From positions 1 through 17,541 of the forward strand of contig DASSUI010000063.1 of NCBI GenBank assembly GCA_035707105.1: a stretch of DNA of 17,541 bases, in the 5' to 3' direction. The translations under genes were made by a program, and so were the position numbers. Each line of letters begins with the position of its first letter. Position 1 is the stretch's first letter. Shown here piece by piece: positions 7,203 through 14,067 of this stretch. This DNA is from JACDAN01 sp035707105 (GTDB lineage Bacteria > Actinomycetota > Thermoleophilia > Gaiellales > Gaiellaceae). Below the pieces are notes generated by a model that had not been told where the DNA came from, searched no databases, and saw only the letters and a list, made by a program, of their open reading frames with translations.

Positions 7203-8275
7203 CTCGCCCTGATCACGTGCTCCCGGCCCACGTGGCCGGGCGTCGGGCATCCCAGGAGCGCGAGCGCCTGCGCGAGCTCGTCCCGCAGCAGCTCGAGCAC
7301 GTGCCGGACACCGGCCTCGCCGTCCACTGCGAGGCCCCAGACGACCGGCCGGCCGACCAGCACCGCGCGGGCGCCGAGCGCGAGCGCGATCGCCGCCTCC
7401 GTGCCGCGCCGGACGCCGCTGTCCATCAGCACCTCGACGCGGTCGCCCACTGCCTCCACCACCTCCGGTAGCGCGTCGAGCGAGGCCACCGATCGGTCGA
7501 GCTGCCGGCCGCCGTGGTTCGAGACGACGACGGCGGCGCAGCCGTGGTCGGCCGCGAGTACCGCGTCCTCCGCCGTGAGGATCCCCTTCGCGACCACCGG
7601 CATCCCCGCCGCCTCGTGGAGCCAATCGAGGTCGCGCCAGCTGAGCCGTGGGTCGATCAGCTCGGCGGCGAGCGCAGGAGTGAGCGCGCCGAGGTCACCG
7701 AGCAGCGAGCCGTAGGCTCGGATCCCGATACCGGGCCCGAGCTGGAACCCCGTGCGCAGGTCGCGCTCGCGCCGGCCGAGCACCGGCACGTCCACCGTGA
7801 AGACGACGGCCGAGAACCCCGCGTGCCGGGCCTGGTCCAGGAGCGCGCGCGTGACCTCGCGGTCCGGGTGCCAGTAGAGCTGGAACCACCGCTGCGCGTC
7901 GGGTGCCGCCTCGGCGACCTCGGTCAGGCCTGTCGTCGAGAAGGTCGACAGGCACATGACCGTCCCCGCCGCGGCGGCAGCGCGGGCGACCGCGGCCTCT
8001 CCGTCCGGGTGCGCCATCCGCTGGTAGGCGACCGGGGCGGTGAGGATCGGCATCGCGACCTCGTGGCCGAGGATCGTCGTCGCCGTCGACACCGAGCTGA
8101 CGTCGACCAGCATGCGGGGGCGGAGCCGCCAGCCGTCGAACGCCTCGCGGTTGTGGCGGACGGTGTGCTCGTCGCCGGCGCCTCCGGCGAAGTAGCCGAA
8201 CGACCCCTCGTCGAGCGCCTCCTCGGCGAGGCGCTCGTAGTCGCCGACGTTGATCGGTGCGCCGGTGGACTCCAC
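7199..8275 (-). CDS. FMN-dependent alpha-hydroxy-acid oxidase/dehydrogenase
   Basis: This cytoplasmic TIM-barrel flavoenzyme oxidises 2-hydroxy acids such as lactate or glycolate to 2-oxo acids, giving either H2O2 or reduced electron carriers. With a GTG start at 8275 it has 358 residues, and the active-site residues fall at the numbers used for spinach glycolate oxidase: Lys230 in VVAKGIL, and His254 and Arg257 in SNHGGRQLD. Tyr28 lies in GYFAGGAGDE, and QLYWH and FTVDVPVLGRRERDLR are also present. The frame extends a further 38 codons upstream, but that stretch is Arg/Ser-rich and would run into the divergent transporter gene, so the shorter start is preferred. Substrate (lactate, glycolate or longer acids) and electron acceptor cannot be settled. 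Confidence 0.9.
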   Translation of the reverse strand: MESTGAPINVGDYERLAEEALDEGSFGYFAGGAGDEHTVRHNREAFDGWRLRPRMLVDVSSVSTATTILGHEVAMPILTAPVAYQRMAHPDGEAAVARAAAAAGTVMCLSTFSTTGLTEVAEAAPDAQRWFQLYWHPDREVTRALLDQARHAGFSAVVFTVDVPVLGRRERDLRTGFQLGPGIGIRAYGSLLGDLGALTPALAAELIDPRLSWRDLDWLHEAAGMPVVAKGILTAEDAVLAADHGCAAVVVSNHGGRQLDRSVASLDALPEVVEAVGDRVEVLMDSGVRRGTEAAIALALGARAVLVGRPVVWGLAVDGEAGVRHVLELLRDELAQALALLGCPTPGHVGREHVIRAS

Positions 8276-8320
8276 GGCGGCCAGCTTCGCAGAACGGCGG
8301 ACGGAGGGCTTCCGGCCTCT

Positions 8321-8326
8321 AAGGTG
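8321..8326 (+). promoter_or_regulatory. Probable ribosome-binding site for the EamA transporter
   Basis: AAGGTG lies seven bases upstream of a TTG at 8334. It supports that start over an in-frame ATG at 8250, which would overlap the divergent oxidase gene and add a non-hydrophobic, Arg-rich leader. Confidence 0.4.
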
Positions 8327-8333
8327 CCCGGCC

Positions 8334-9245
8334 TTGCCCGCGCGGCTCGACAGCAGCCCGACCCTCTTCGCGCTCGTCGGCGCGGTCACGATCGCGTTCT
8401 CGGGGATCCTCTACCGGCTGGCCGACGTCTCGCCGTCGACGGGGGCGTTCTTCCGCTGCGCGTACGCGGTGCCGCCGCTGCTTCTCCTCGCCTGGCTCGA
8501 GGATCGCCGCCTCGGACCGCGGACCTGGGAGACGCGCCGCTGGGCGTGGCTCGCCGGGGCCTTCTTCGCGTTCGACCTGATCCTCTGGCACCGGTCGATC
8601 GAGTACGTCGGCGCCGGGCTCGCGACCGTCCTCGGCAACACGCAGGTGCTGCTCGTCGGCGTCGCGGCGTGGATGCTTTTCCACGAACGCCCGTCGAAGG
8701 CGGTGATGGTCGCGATCCCGGTGGCCATGGCGGGCGTCGTGCTGATCTCCGGCGTCCTCGAGGACGGCGCGTACGGCGACGACCCGCGCCTCGGTGTCGC
8801 GTTCGGGCTGTTGACCGGGGTGGCGTACACCGGCTTCCTCCTGACCCTCCGCCACGGCGCGAGCGATCTCAGGCGGGTCGCCGGCCCGCTCTCGGACGCG
8901 ACGCTCGCCTGCGCGATCTTCACGGTCCCCGCGGGGCTCGCGCTCGGCGAGCTGGACTTCTTCCCGCCGCCCTCTGCCCAGCTGTGGCTGCTCCTCCTCG
9001 CGCTCTCCTCGCAGGTTCTCGGCTGGCTCCTGATCACGACCTCGCTGCCGCGGATGCCGGCAGCAGTGACCTCTGTGCTCCTGACCGTGCAGCCGGTCTG
9101 CTCCGTGCTGTTCGCCGCGGTCATCCTCGACGAGGAGCCTTCCGGCCTCCAGCTTCTCGGCGTCCTCGCCATCCTCGCCGGCCTGATCCTCGCCTCTGCG
9201 AGCCGGCCTACGGTCGAACCAGCGCCGTCGTCCGCCCCGTCCTAG
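8334..9245 (+). CDS. EamA/DMT-family membrane transporter
   Basis: The 304-residue protein is almost wholly hydrophobic, with about ten membrane helices in two EamA repeats of five, typical of drug/metabolite transporters that export amino acids, nucleosides or other small molecules. Marks are FALVGAVTIAFSGILYRLA in the first helix, the Arg-containing second helix FFRCAYAVPPLLLLAWLEDR, and LGNTQVLLVGVAAWMLFHER at the end of the first repeat. The second repeat ends with the matching VLLTVQPVCSVLFAAVILDE. The substrate is unknown. The TTG start leaves a 58-base gap to the divergent oxidase gene, where a shared promoter region would lie. The last 38 bases overlap the convergent NHL-repeat gene. 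Confidence 0.88.
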   Translation: MPARLDSSPTLFALVGAVTIAFSGILYRLADVSPSTGAFFRCAYAVPPLLLLAWLEDRRLGPRTWETRRWAWLAGAFFAFDLILWHRSIEYVGAGLATVLGNTQVLLVGVAAWMLFHERPSKAVMVAIPVAMAGVVLISGVLEDGAYGDDPRLGVAFGLLTGVAYTGFLLTLRHGASDLRRVAGPLSDATLACAIFTVPAGLALGELDFFPPPSAQLWLLLLALSSQVLGWLLITTSLPRMPAAVTSVLLTVQPVCSVLFAAVILDEEPSGLQLLGVLAILAGLILASASRPTVEPAPSSAPS

Positions 9246-10392
9246 CGTCGAGGCGGGTGATCCGCCGCCCGTCGAACTCGCTGACGTAGACGAATCTGCC
9301 GGCCCGGTCGACGACCACCGAGCTCGGCGTCAGGAAACCGCGGCCGAGCTGCGTGCGGCTGCCGTCGGCCGCAAGCCGCACCACGTGGTCGAGCTGCGCG
9401 TCCGCCACGTAGATCGAGCCGTCGGCGCGCGCGTCGACGCCGACGGGTGCCGAGAACCCGCGCGCGATGGTCGTGACGATCCGCGTCGCACCGTCGATCC
9501 GGCGAAGGACGCCGTTGTGGCTGTCGGCGACGATGACAGTGCCGTCGGGGAGGACGTCGAGGCCGTGCGGGGCCCCGAACGCGGCCAGGCGCGCCGGGCC
9601 GCCGTCGCCGGAATAGCCCTCGCGGCCGATTCCGCCGAGCGTGTCGATGCGGCCGTCGGGCGTGACGATGCGGACGCCGTTGTCGTACTCCGAGATGTAG
9701 AGGTTGCCGGCGGCGTCGAAGGCGAAGTCGCCGTGCCCCCCGAGCTGTGCCGAGGTCGCGGGGCCGCCGTCGCCGGCGAGCCCTCGCGTCCCGTTGCCGG
9801 CGATCGCCGTCTTCGACCCGTCGGGCTCGAACCTCCAGATACGGTGCTCGTCCGCGACGTACAGGAACCCGCCCGGACCGAAGTTGAGGAACATCGGATG
9901 GCGGAACCCGGCGCCGACGAGCGTCTTCGCCAGCGTGCGGAGCGAGACCTCGTAGAAGCCCGTCCCGTCCATGTCCGGCACGAGAAGGTCGCCGTGCTCC
10001 TCCGCGAGCTCGAAGCCGTGAGGTCGAGAGATCGGCGGGCCGGCGCCGCGCACGTCGAGCGCCGCGACCCGGATCGGGCGCCGTCCGGCCCGGACCGAGA
10101 GCGCCCAGTCGCCGCCTCCGGGGAGGACGACCCGCGCGCGATAGCGGCCGGCGGGTCGGACGCGGCGGGTGCCGAACGTCCGCCGACCGAGCGCGCCGGT
10201 CGCGACGACCGAGACGCGCCCGACGAACGGGCGCCTGCCGTTCCGCACGACCACCGTCGCGGCCCACGCGCGTCCGGCCGTCACGTGCTCCGTCGGACTG
10301 ACGAGCCTGGCGCTGATCCGCGCCGTCGACGCTGCGGCCGCCGAGACCAGCAGCGCGAGGACGACGGCGGCGACGGCGGCCAGGCGAGCCAT
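9208..10392 (-). CDS. Exported NHL-repeat beta-propeller protein
   Basis: The 394-residue protein begins with a signal peptide (MARLAAVAAVVLALLVSAAA) and is probably secreted or surface exposed. Residues about 25-115 look like a beta-sandwich domain (VSPTEHVTAGRAWAATVVVR). From about 140 onward come NHL-type propeller repeats, with strands such as GGFLYVADEHRIWRF, GNLYISEYDNGVRIV, GTVIVADSHNGVLRR, GSIYVADAQLDHVVRL and GRFVYVSEFDGRRITRL. The loops GLAGDGGPA and GYSGDGGPA are typical of bacterial NHL proteins. Such propellers bind proteins or ligands; no catalytic site is evident. The ATG at 10392 follows an AGGA on the minus strand. The gene lies 38 bases downstream of the TolB-like gene on the same strand, so the two are probably co-transcribed. 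Confidence 0.86.
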   Translation of the reverse strand: MARLAAVAAVVLALLVSAAAASTARISARLVSPTEHVTAGRAWAATVVVRNGRRPFVGRVSVVATGALGRRTFGTRRVRPAGRYRARVVLPGGGDWALSVRAGRRPIRVAALDVRGAGPPISRPHGFELAEEHGDLLVPDMDGTGFYEVSLRTLAKTLVGAGFRHPMFLNFGPGGFLYVADEHRIWRFEPDGSKTAIAGNGTRGLAGDGGPATSAQLGGHGDFAFDAAGNLYISEYDNGVRIVTPDGRIDTLGGIGREGYSGDGGPARLAAFGAPHGLDVLPDGTVIVADSHNGVLRRIDGATRIVTTIARGFSAPVGVDARADGSIYVADAQLDHVVRLAADGSRTQLGRGFLTPSSVVVDRAGRFVYVSEFDGRRITRLDARTGRTTALVRP

Positions 10393-10430
10393 ATCGGTTC
10401 CTACACCGGAGCGCAGCCCGGTTCCGGCGT

Positions 10431-11279
10431 CTACCAGTCCGGCTCGCCGTTCGTGCCCCAGGCGGCGCGGGTCACGTAACGTCGCCCGCTGCCGTCGGTC
10501 CGCATCGTGAGCAGCTGCCCGCCGCGCTCGAAGGCGATCCGGCGGCCGTCGGGCGACCAGGAGGGATCACCGGCACTCGCCGGGGTGCCGGTCGGGAGGA
10601 GCCGGGGACGGGGGCGGTCGGCGTCGACGACGGCGATCCGCCCGCGGGTCGAGTAGGCGATCCGGCGCCCGTCCGGCGCCCAGTCCGGGGAGAAGCTCGC
10701 GGCACCGCTCGTCACCCTGCGGGCGACCTTGGAGGCGACGTTCATGACCCAGATCTGGATCTCGCCGCTCCGCGTGCCCTGAAACGCCAGTCGCCTGCCG
10801 TCCGGGGACCAGTCCGGCTCCCACTCGTTCGCCCGAGGCGTGCTCAGGAGGGGCCGGGCCTTCCCGCCGGCGGCCGGCACGACCCACAGGTCGTTGCTCG
10901 CCGGCGACGCGCTCCGATAGGCGATGCGGCGACCGTCGGGAGACCACGTCGGCTCGCCGTCGCCCGGGCGCCGCGTGAGCCGCCGCTTGCGGCTGCCGTC
11001 GGCGTTCATCACCCAGATTCCCGCCGGGAAGGACCCGATGCCGGTGCCCGAGAACGCGATTCGCGTGCGGTTCGGCGACCAGGTCGGGCCCTCCGCCCCA
11101 GGGGTGAGCAGCCGCCGGCCGCGCCCGGACGGAAGCACCGACCACACCTCGGGCGGCCGCTTCGGAGTGGTCAGATGAACAGTGCGATAGACGATCCGTG
11201 CCTCGCTGCCGGCGCCGCCCGCCGCCGCCGGCAGCGCCGCCACGACGGCGAGGAGCACCATTGAAACCGCAGATCTCAC
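10431..11279 (-). CDS. Exported TolB-like (PD40/WD40-like) six-bladed beta-propeller protein
   Basis: The 282-residue product starts with a signal peptide (MRSAVSMVLLAVVAALPAAA). It then repeats the TolB/PD40 unit: GPTWSPNRTRIAFSG, EPTWSPDGRRIAYRS, EPDWSPDGRRLAFQG, SPDWAPDGRRIAYST and DPSWSPDGRRIAFER, alternating with WVMNADGSRKRRLT-like strands. The first unit lacks the xPxW strand and the protein ends in GEPDW, so the C-terminus appears to supply the missing strand and close a six-bladed ring. The abrupt ending is therefore natural, not a truncation. There is no sign of the other Tol proteins; a sensor, scaffold or surface-binding role is possible but unproven. The start used is GTG; an internal ATG at 11261 is an alternative. 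Confidence 0.84.
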   Translation of the reverse strand: MRSAVSMVLLAVVAALPAAAGGAGSEARIVYRTVHLTTPKRPPEVWSVLPSGRGRRLLTPGAEGPTWSPNRTRIAFSGTGIGSFPAGIWVMNADGSRKRRLTRRPGDGEPTWSPDGRRIAYRSASPASNDLWVVPAAGGKARPLLSTPRANEWEPDWSPDGRRLAFQGTRSGEIQIWVMNVASKVARRVTSGAASFSPDWAPDGRRIAYSTRGRIAVVDADRPRPRLLPTGTPASAGDPSWSPDGRRIAFERGGQLLTMRTDGSGRRYVTRAAWGTNGEPDW

Positions 11280-11352
11280 GGATTGAATTCTCTTTCATAC
11301 TTGTTACGGAATCGGCGCGAAGGACGTCCGTCTCTCGACCTAGGGTGGAGGC

Positions 11353-12714
11353 GTGGCCCAGCCCGCTCTCAAGTTCGCCTGCTCGGAATGCGGCCAGTCG
11401 ACCGGGCGCTGGCTTGGTCGCTGCCCCGGCTGTGGGAGCTTCGGGACGCTCGTCGAGGAGGCCGCCCCGTCGGCGTCGCGCGGCAAGGGTGCGGCGCCCC
11501 GCCCGGTCCTTCGGCTCGTCGACGTGGAGGTCGAGGACGCCGAGCGCATCCCGACCGGCGTCGCCGAGCTCGACCGAGTGCTCGGCGGCGGGCTCGTCCC
11601 GGCGTCGCTCGTGCTCGTCGGGGGAGAGCCGGGCGTGGGGAAGTCGACGCTGCTGCTGATGGCCCTGGCGTCGATCTCCCGCGAGCGGCGGGCGCTGCTC
11701 GTCACGGGCGAGGAGTCGACGGCGCAGGTCAAGCTCCGCGCGGCGCGCCTCGGCGGGGCCGACCGCGTGGAGATCCTGGCCGAGACGGACCTCGACGCGA
11801 TCTGCGCGACCCTCGAGCGGGAGGAGCCCGCCGTGTGCGTGATCGACTCGGTCCAGACCCTCTACTCGTCGGAGGTCGGGTCGGCGCCGGGCTCGGTCGC
11901 GCAAGTGCGCGAGGCCTCGGCGCGGCTGCTCCGCGTCGGCAAGGAGGCCGGCGTCGCGCTCTTCCTCGTCGGCCACGTGACGAAGGACGGGGCGGTCGCA
12001 GGTCCCCGGGTGCTCGAGCACCTCGTCGACTGCGTGCTCCAGTTCGAGGGTGACAGGTACCACGCGCACCGCGTCCTGCGGGCGGCGAAGAACCGCTTCG
12101 GCTCGACCAACGAGCTGGGGATCTTCGAGATGACCGGATCGGGGCTCGTGGGGATCCCCGATCCGTCCGAGCTCTTCGGGGCCGCGCGGGAGGAGGAGGT
12201 CGGCTCGGCGGTTGCGTGCGCCCTCGAGGGGACGCGGCCGATGTTGCTCGAGATCCAGGCACTCGTCTCGCCGACCGACCTGGCGATGCCCAGGCGGGTC
12301 GGGACCGGCGTCGACCCGAAGCGGCTGGCGATGATCGTCGCCGTCCTTTCGCGCCACGCCGGCGTCGCGCTCGGCCAGGCCGACGTCTTCGTCAACGTGG
12401 CGGGCGGCCTGCGCATCGATGAGCCGGGCGCCGACCTGGGGATCGCGCTCGCGATCGCCTCCGCGGCGCGCGGGGTGCCCGTGCCCGCCGGTGTGGCGGC
12501 TTTCGGCGAGATCGGGCTGACGGGGCGGCTCCGCCCGGCGGCGCAGGCGGACAGGCGGCTCGAGGAATGCGCGAAGCTCGGGCTGGAGACAGTGGTCGTC
12601 CCGGCGGGGACGAAGGGCAGGCGAGGGGTGGAGGCGAGGGCGGTCGAGTCGCTGCGCCGTGCGATCGGCGCGGCGCTCACCGGACGGGATGCGGGGGCGG
12701 AACCCGCCCGCTAG
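11353..12714 (+). CDS. radA: DNA repair protein RadA
   Basis: RadA (Sms) is a RecA-like ATPase that helps branch migration and processing of recombination intermediates. The 453-residue protein has an N-terminal zinc finger with Cys10, Cys13, Cys24 and Cys27 (CSEC ... CPGC). The RecA-like core has Walker A GEPGVGKST (91-99) and Walker B VCVIDSVQT (161-169), and the RadA-specific KNRFG motif is at 246-250. A Lon-protease-like C-terminal domain runs from about residue 280. The length is normal for the family. The GTG start follows a GGTGGAGG that is rather close to it. A 73-base AT-richer spacer separates it from the divergent TolB-like gene. In Mycobacterium and Bacillus radA is followed by disA; here it is followed directly by carD. 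Confidence 0.96.
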   Translation: MAQPALKFACSECGQSTGRWLGRCPGCGSFGTLVEEAAPSASRGKGAAPRPVLRLVDVEVEDAERIPTGVAELDRVLGGGLVPASLVLVGGEPGVGKSTLLLMALASISRERRALLVTGEESTAQVKLRAARLGGADRVEILAETDLDAICATLEREEPAVCVIDSVQTLYSSEVGSAPGSVAQVREASARLLRVGKEAGVALFLVGHVTKDGAVAGPRVLEHLVDCVLQFEGDRYHAHRVLRAAKNRFGSTNELGIFEMTGSGLVGIPDPSELFGAAREEEVGSAVACALEGTRPMLLEIQALVSPTDLAMPRRVGTGVDPKRLAMIVAVLSRHAGVALGQADVFVNVAGGLRIDEPGADLGIALAIASAARGVPVPAGVAAFGEIGLTGRLRPAAQADRRLEECAKLGLETVVVPAGTKGRRGVEARAVESLRRAIGAALTGRDAGAEPAR

Positions 12715-12765
12715 CAGGGATTTTCCGCGGCCCACCGCAAAATCCCTGGAAAAGATGGCTTTTTC
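12715..12765 (+). terminator. Hairpin pair behind radA, probable terminator
   Basis: Immediately after the radA TAG, CAGGGATTTT (12715-12724) pairs perfectly with AAAATCCCTG (12739-12748). An inner GCGG/CCGC stem (12727-12730 with 12735-12738) extends it over a two-base bulge. A second small hairpin, GAAAAG-ATGG-CTTTTTC (12749-12765), follows and provides a run of five T. The arrangement fits termination of radA transcription ahead of the carD promoter, although the T-run is displaced from the main stem. Confidence 0.6.
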
Positions 12766-12784
12766 GCGAGTTCTTCGGTATACT
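12755..12784 (+). promoter_or_regulatory. Probable promoter of the carD operon
   Basis: TATACT at 12779-12784 matches five of six bases of the sigma-70-type -10 consensus and lies in the only AT-rich stretch upstream of carD. The best -35 partner is poor (ATGGCT, 12755-12760, 18-base spacer), giving a strong -10 with a weak -35. Transcription would begin near 12791 and give a leader of about 67 bases. Confidence 0.45.
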
Positions 12785-12794
12785 TGACCCCGCT

Positions 12795-12819
12795 TGCCGG
12801 CGGACTCGTCACCCGCCGG
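12795..12819 (+). repeat. Hairpin in the carD leader
   Basis: GCCGGCGG (12795-12802) and CCGCCGGC (12812-12819) form a perfect 8-bp GC stem with a nine-base loop, followed by TGTTTGTC. It lies between the probable transcription start and the carD ribosome-binding site. It could be an attenuator, an mRNA-stability element or a protein-binding site. No known riboswitch is recognised. Confidence 0.55.
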
Positions 12820-12844
12820 CTGTTTGTCGTAATCGATGCTGAGT

Positions 12845-12851
12845 GGGGAGG
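12845..12851 (+). promoter_or_regulatory. Ribosome-binding site fixing the TTG start of carD
   Basis: GGGGAGG is six bases upstream of the TTG at 12858. The TTG begins (M)YKVGDKVVYPHHGAG, aligning with the known CarD N-terminus (MIFKVGDTVVYPHHGA in M. tuberculosis). An in-frame GTG at 12843 would overlap this site and add five residues that the family lacks. Confidence 0.65.
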
Positions 12852-12857
12852 TCGGGC

Positions 12858-13385
12858 TTGTACAAGGTCGGCGACAAGGTGGTGTATCCGCACCACGGGG
12901 CGGGCACCGTCGTGAAGAAGGAGACCCGCGAGGTGCTCGGAGAGAAGCGCGAGTACCTGACGATCCAGATCCTTCACAACGACATGACCGTGAACGTTCC
13001 AGCCGAGAACGCAGAGGCCGTCGGCCTACGCAAGGTCATCAACGAGGACACGGTCAAGGAAGTCGTGAAAGCGCTGACCGGGAACGGCACCACGATGCCG
13101 AAGAACTGGAACCGTCGCTTCAAGCACAACCGCGACAAGATGAAGACGGGCGACATCTTCGAGCTCGCCGAGGTCGTGCGGAACCTCTCCCTGCGCGACC
13201 GCGACAAGGGTCTCTCGACCGGCGAGAAGCAGATGTTCGTCAAGGCGAAGAAGATCCTCATCAGCGAGCTGATGTACGCAAAGGGCATGGACGAGGAGGA
13301 GACCGCCGAGTGGCTGGACGGCGTGCTCGTCTCCGACGTCGACGCCAAGAAGAAGTCGCGCGCCAAGGCCGGCGCGCCCGCCTAG
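12858..13385 (+). CDS. carD: CarD-family RNA polymerase-binding transcription regulator
   Basis: CarD binds the RNA polymerase beta subunit and stabilises open promoter complexes, especially at rRNA and housekeeping promoters. The 175-residue protein has the N-terminal polymerase-interaction Tudor-like domain (about 1-55; KVGDKVVYPHHGAG, NVPAENAE). A helical DNA-binding domain follows, with Trp84 in PKNWNRRFK at the place of the minor-groove wedge Trp85 of M. tuberculosis CarD, and GLSTGEKQM further on. The C-terminus adds a short basic tail (AKKKSRAKAG) that mycobacterial CarD lacks. It is the first gene of a five-gene operon; ispD starts 10 bases after its stop, as in mycobacteria. If its promoter is weak at -35 as it appears, it may be self-regulated. 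Confidence 0.94.
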   Translation: MYKVGDKVVYPHHGAGTVVKKETREVLGEKREYLTIQILHNDMTVNVPAENAEAVGLRKVINEDTVKEVVKALTGNGTTMPKNWNRRFKHNRDKMKTGDIFELAEVVRNLSLRDRDKGLSTGEKQMFVKAKKILISELMYAKGMDEEETAEWLDGVLVSDVDAKKKSRAKAGAPA

Positions 13386-13395
13386 CACCCGGACC

Positions 13396-14067
13396 ATGAG
13401 CGTCTGGGCCGTCATCGTCGCGGCGGGACGCGGCGAGCGGCTCGGCCTGGACCGCCCCAAGGCCTTCGCGAACCTCCGTGACCGGCCGTTGCTCGCTGAG
13501 AGTCTCGAGCGGCTCGAGGAGTCCGACTGGATCGACGCGATCGTCGTCGCTGCGCCGCCGGGCTGGGAAGAGCCGACGATCCTCCTCGCCGAGGAGCTCG
13601 GCTGCGGGAAGGTCGTCGAGTCGGTGACCGGCGGGGACACCCGATCCGCATCGGTCCGCGCGAGCCTGGACGTGGTGTCCGACGAGGCCGCCGTGATCCT
13701 CGTTCACGACGCCGCGCGCCCCGTCATCCCCGAGGACGTGGTCGAACGCCTCCTGACCGCGTTGAACGAGGGGTGGGACGGCGCCGTGCCGTTCCTGCCT
13801 CTGCCCGACACCGTCAAGCGCCTCGAGGGCGACCGGGTCGCCGAGACCGTCGACCGGGAGGGCCTCGCGCTCGTACAGACACCGCAGGCGTTCGTCGCGC
13901 CCTCGCTTCGGGACGCCGTCGCGGCCGGTGGCGACGCTACCGACTGCTCGGCGCTCGTGGAGGCCCGCGGAGGTCGGATCAAGGCGGTCGCCGGCGACCC
14001 GTGTCTGCTCAAGGTCACCGACCCCGCGGACCTCGAAGCCGTCGAGCGGCTGCTCGCGCCCGCTTGA
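13396..14067 (+). CDS. ispD: 2-C-methyl-D-erythritol 4-phosphate cytidylyltransferase
   Basis: IspD joins CTP to 2-C-methyl-D-erythritol 4-phosphate in the MEP route to isoprenoid precursors. The 223-residue cytoplasmic protein is of normal length. It has the nucleotide-binding loop AAGRGERLGLDRPK (9-22, with Arg15 and Lys22), GGDTRSASVRASL, the metal/substrate motif HDAARP and the C-terminal substrate loop TPQAF. The start is ATG, 10 bases after carD and without a strong Shine-Dalgarno, suggesting coupling to carD translation. Its TGA stop overlaps the TTG start of the next gene (TTGA). Confidence 0.95.
   Translation: MSVWAVIVAAGRGERLGLDRPKAFANLRDRPLLAESLERLEESDWIDAIVVAAPPGWEEPTILLAEELGCGKVVESVTGGDTRSASVRASLDVVSDEAAVILVHDAARPVIPEDVVERLLTALNEGWDGAVPFLPLPDTVKRLEGDRVAETVDREGLALVQTPQAFVAPSLRDAVAAGGDATDCSALVEARGGRIKAVAGDPCLLKVTDPADLEAVERLLAPA

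Noticed and set aside
4506..7625. A 1039-codon open frame on the minus strand across clpC
   Set aside because: It is antisense to an unmistakable clpC. Its translation is Arg/Ala/Leu/Asp-rich low complexity with no family motif, as expected where a GC-rich gene leaves few antisense stops.
8276..8389. A 38-residue N-terminal extension of the hydroxy-acid oxidase
   Set aside because: The extension is Arg/Ser-rich, overlaps the divergent transporter's start, and has no counterpart in the family; the shorter start reproduces the known active-site numbering.
10431..10433. The TolB-like protein as a truncated pseudogene because it ends in the middle of a repeat
   Set aside because: The first blade lacks exactly the strand that the terminal EPDW provides, so the ending is consistent with normal ring closure of a six-bladed propeller.
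11280..11352. A radA promoter, TTGAAT with TACGGA 16 bases downstream
   Set aside because: The -35 half is reasonable but the -10 half matches only two of six positions; too weak to call, although the spacer must hold promoters for both divergent genes.
10567..12735. A 722-codon minus-strand open frame across radA
   Set aside because: Antisense shadow of radA and an off-frame reading of the TolB-like gene; the in-frame genes carry all the conserved motifs.
12843..12857. GTG at 12843 as the carD start
   Set aside because: It would bury the GGGGAGG ribosome-binding site inside the coding region and add residues not found in CarD proteins.
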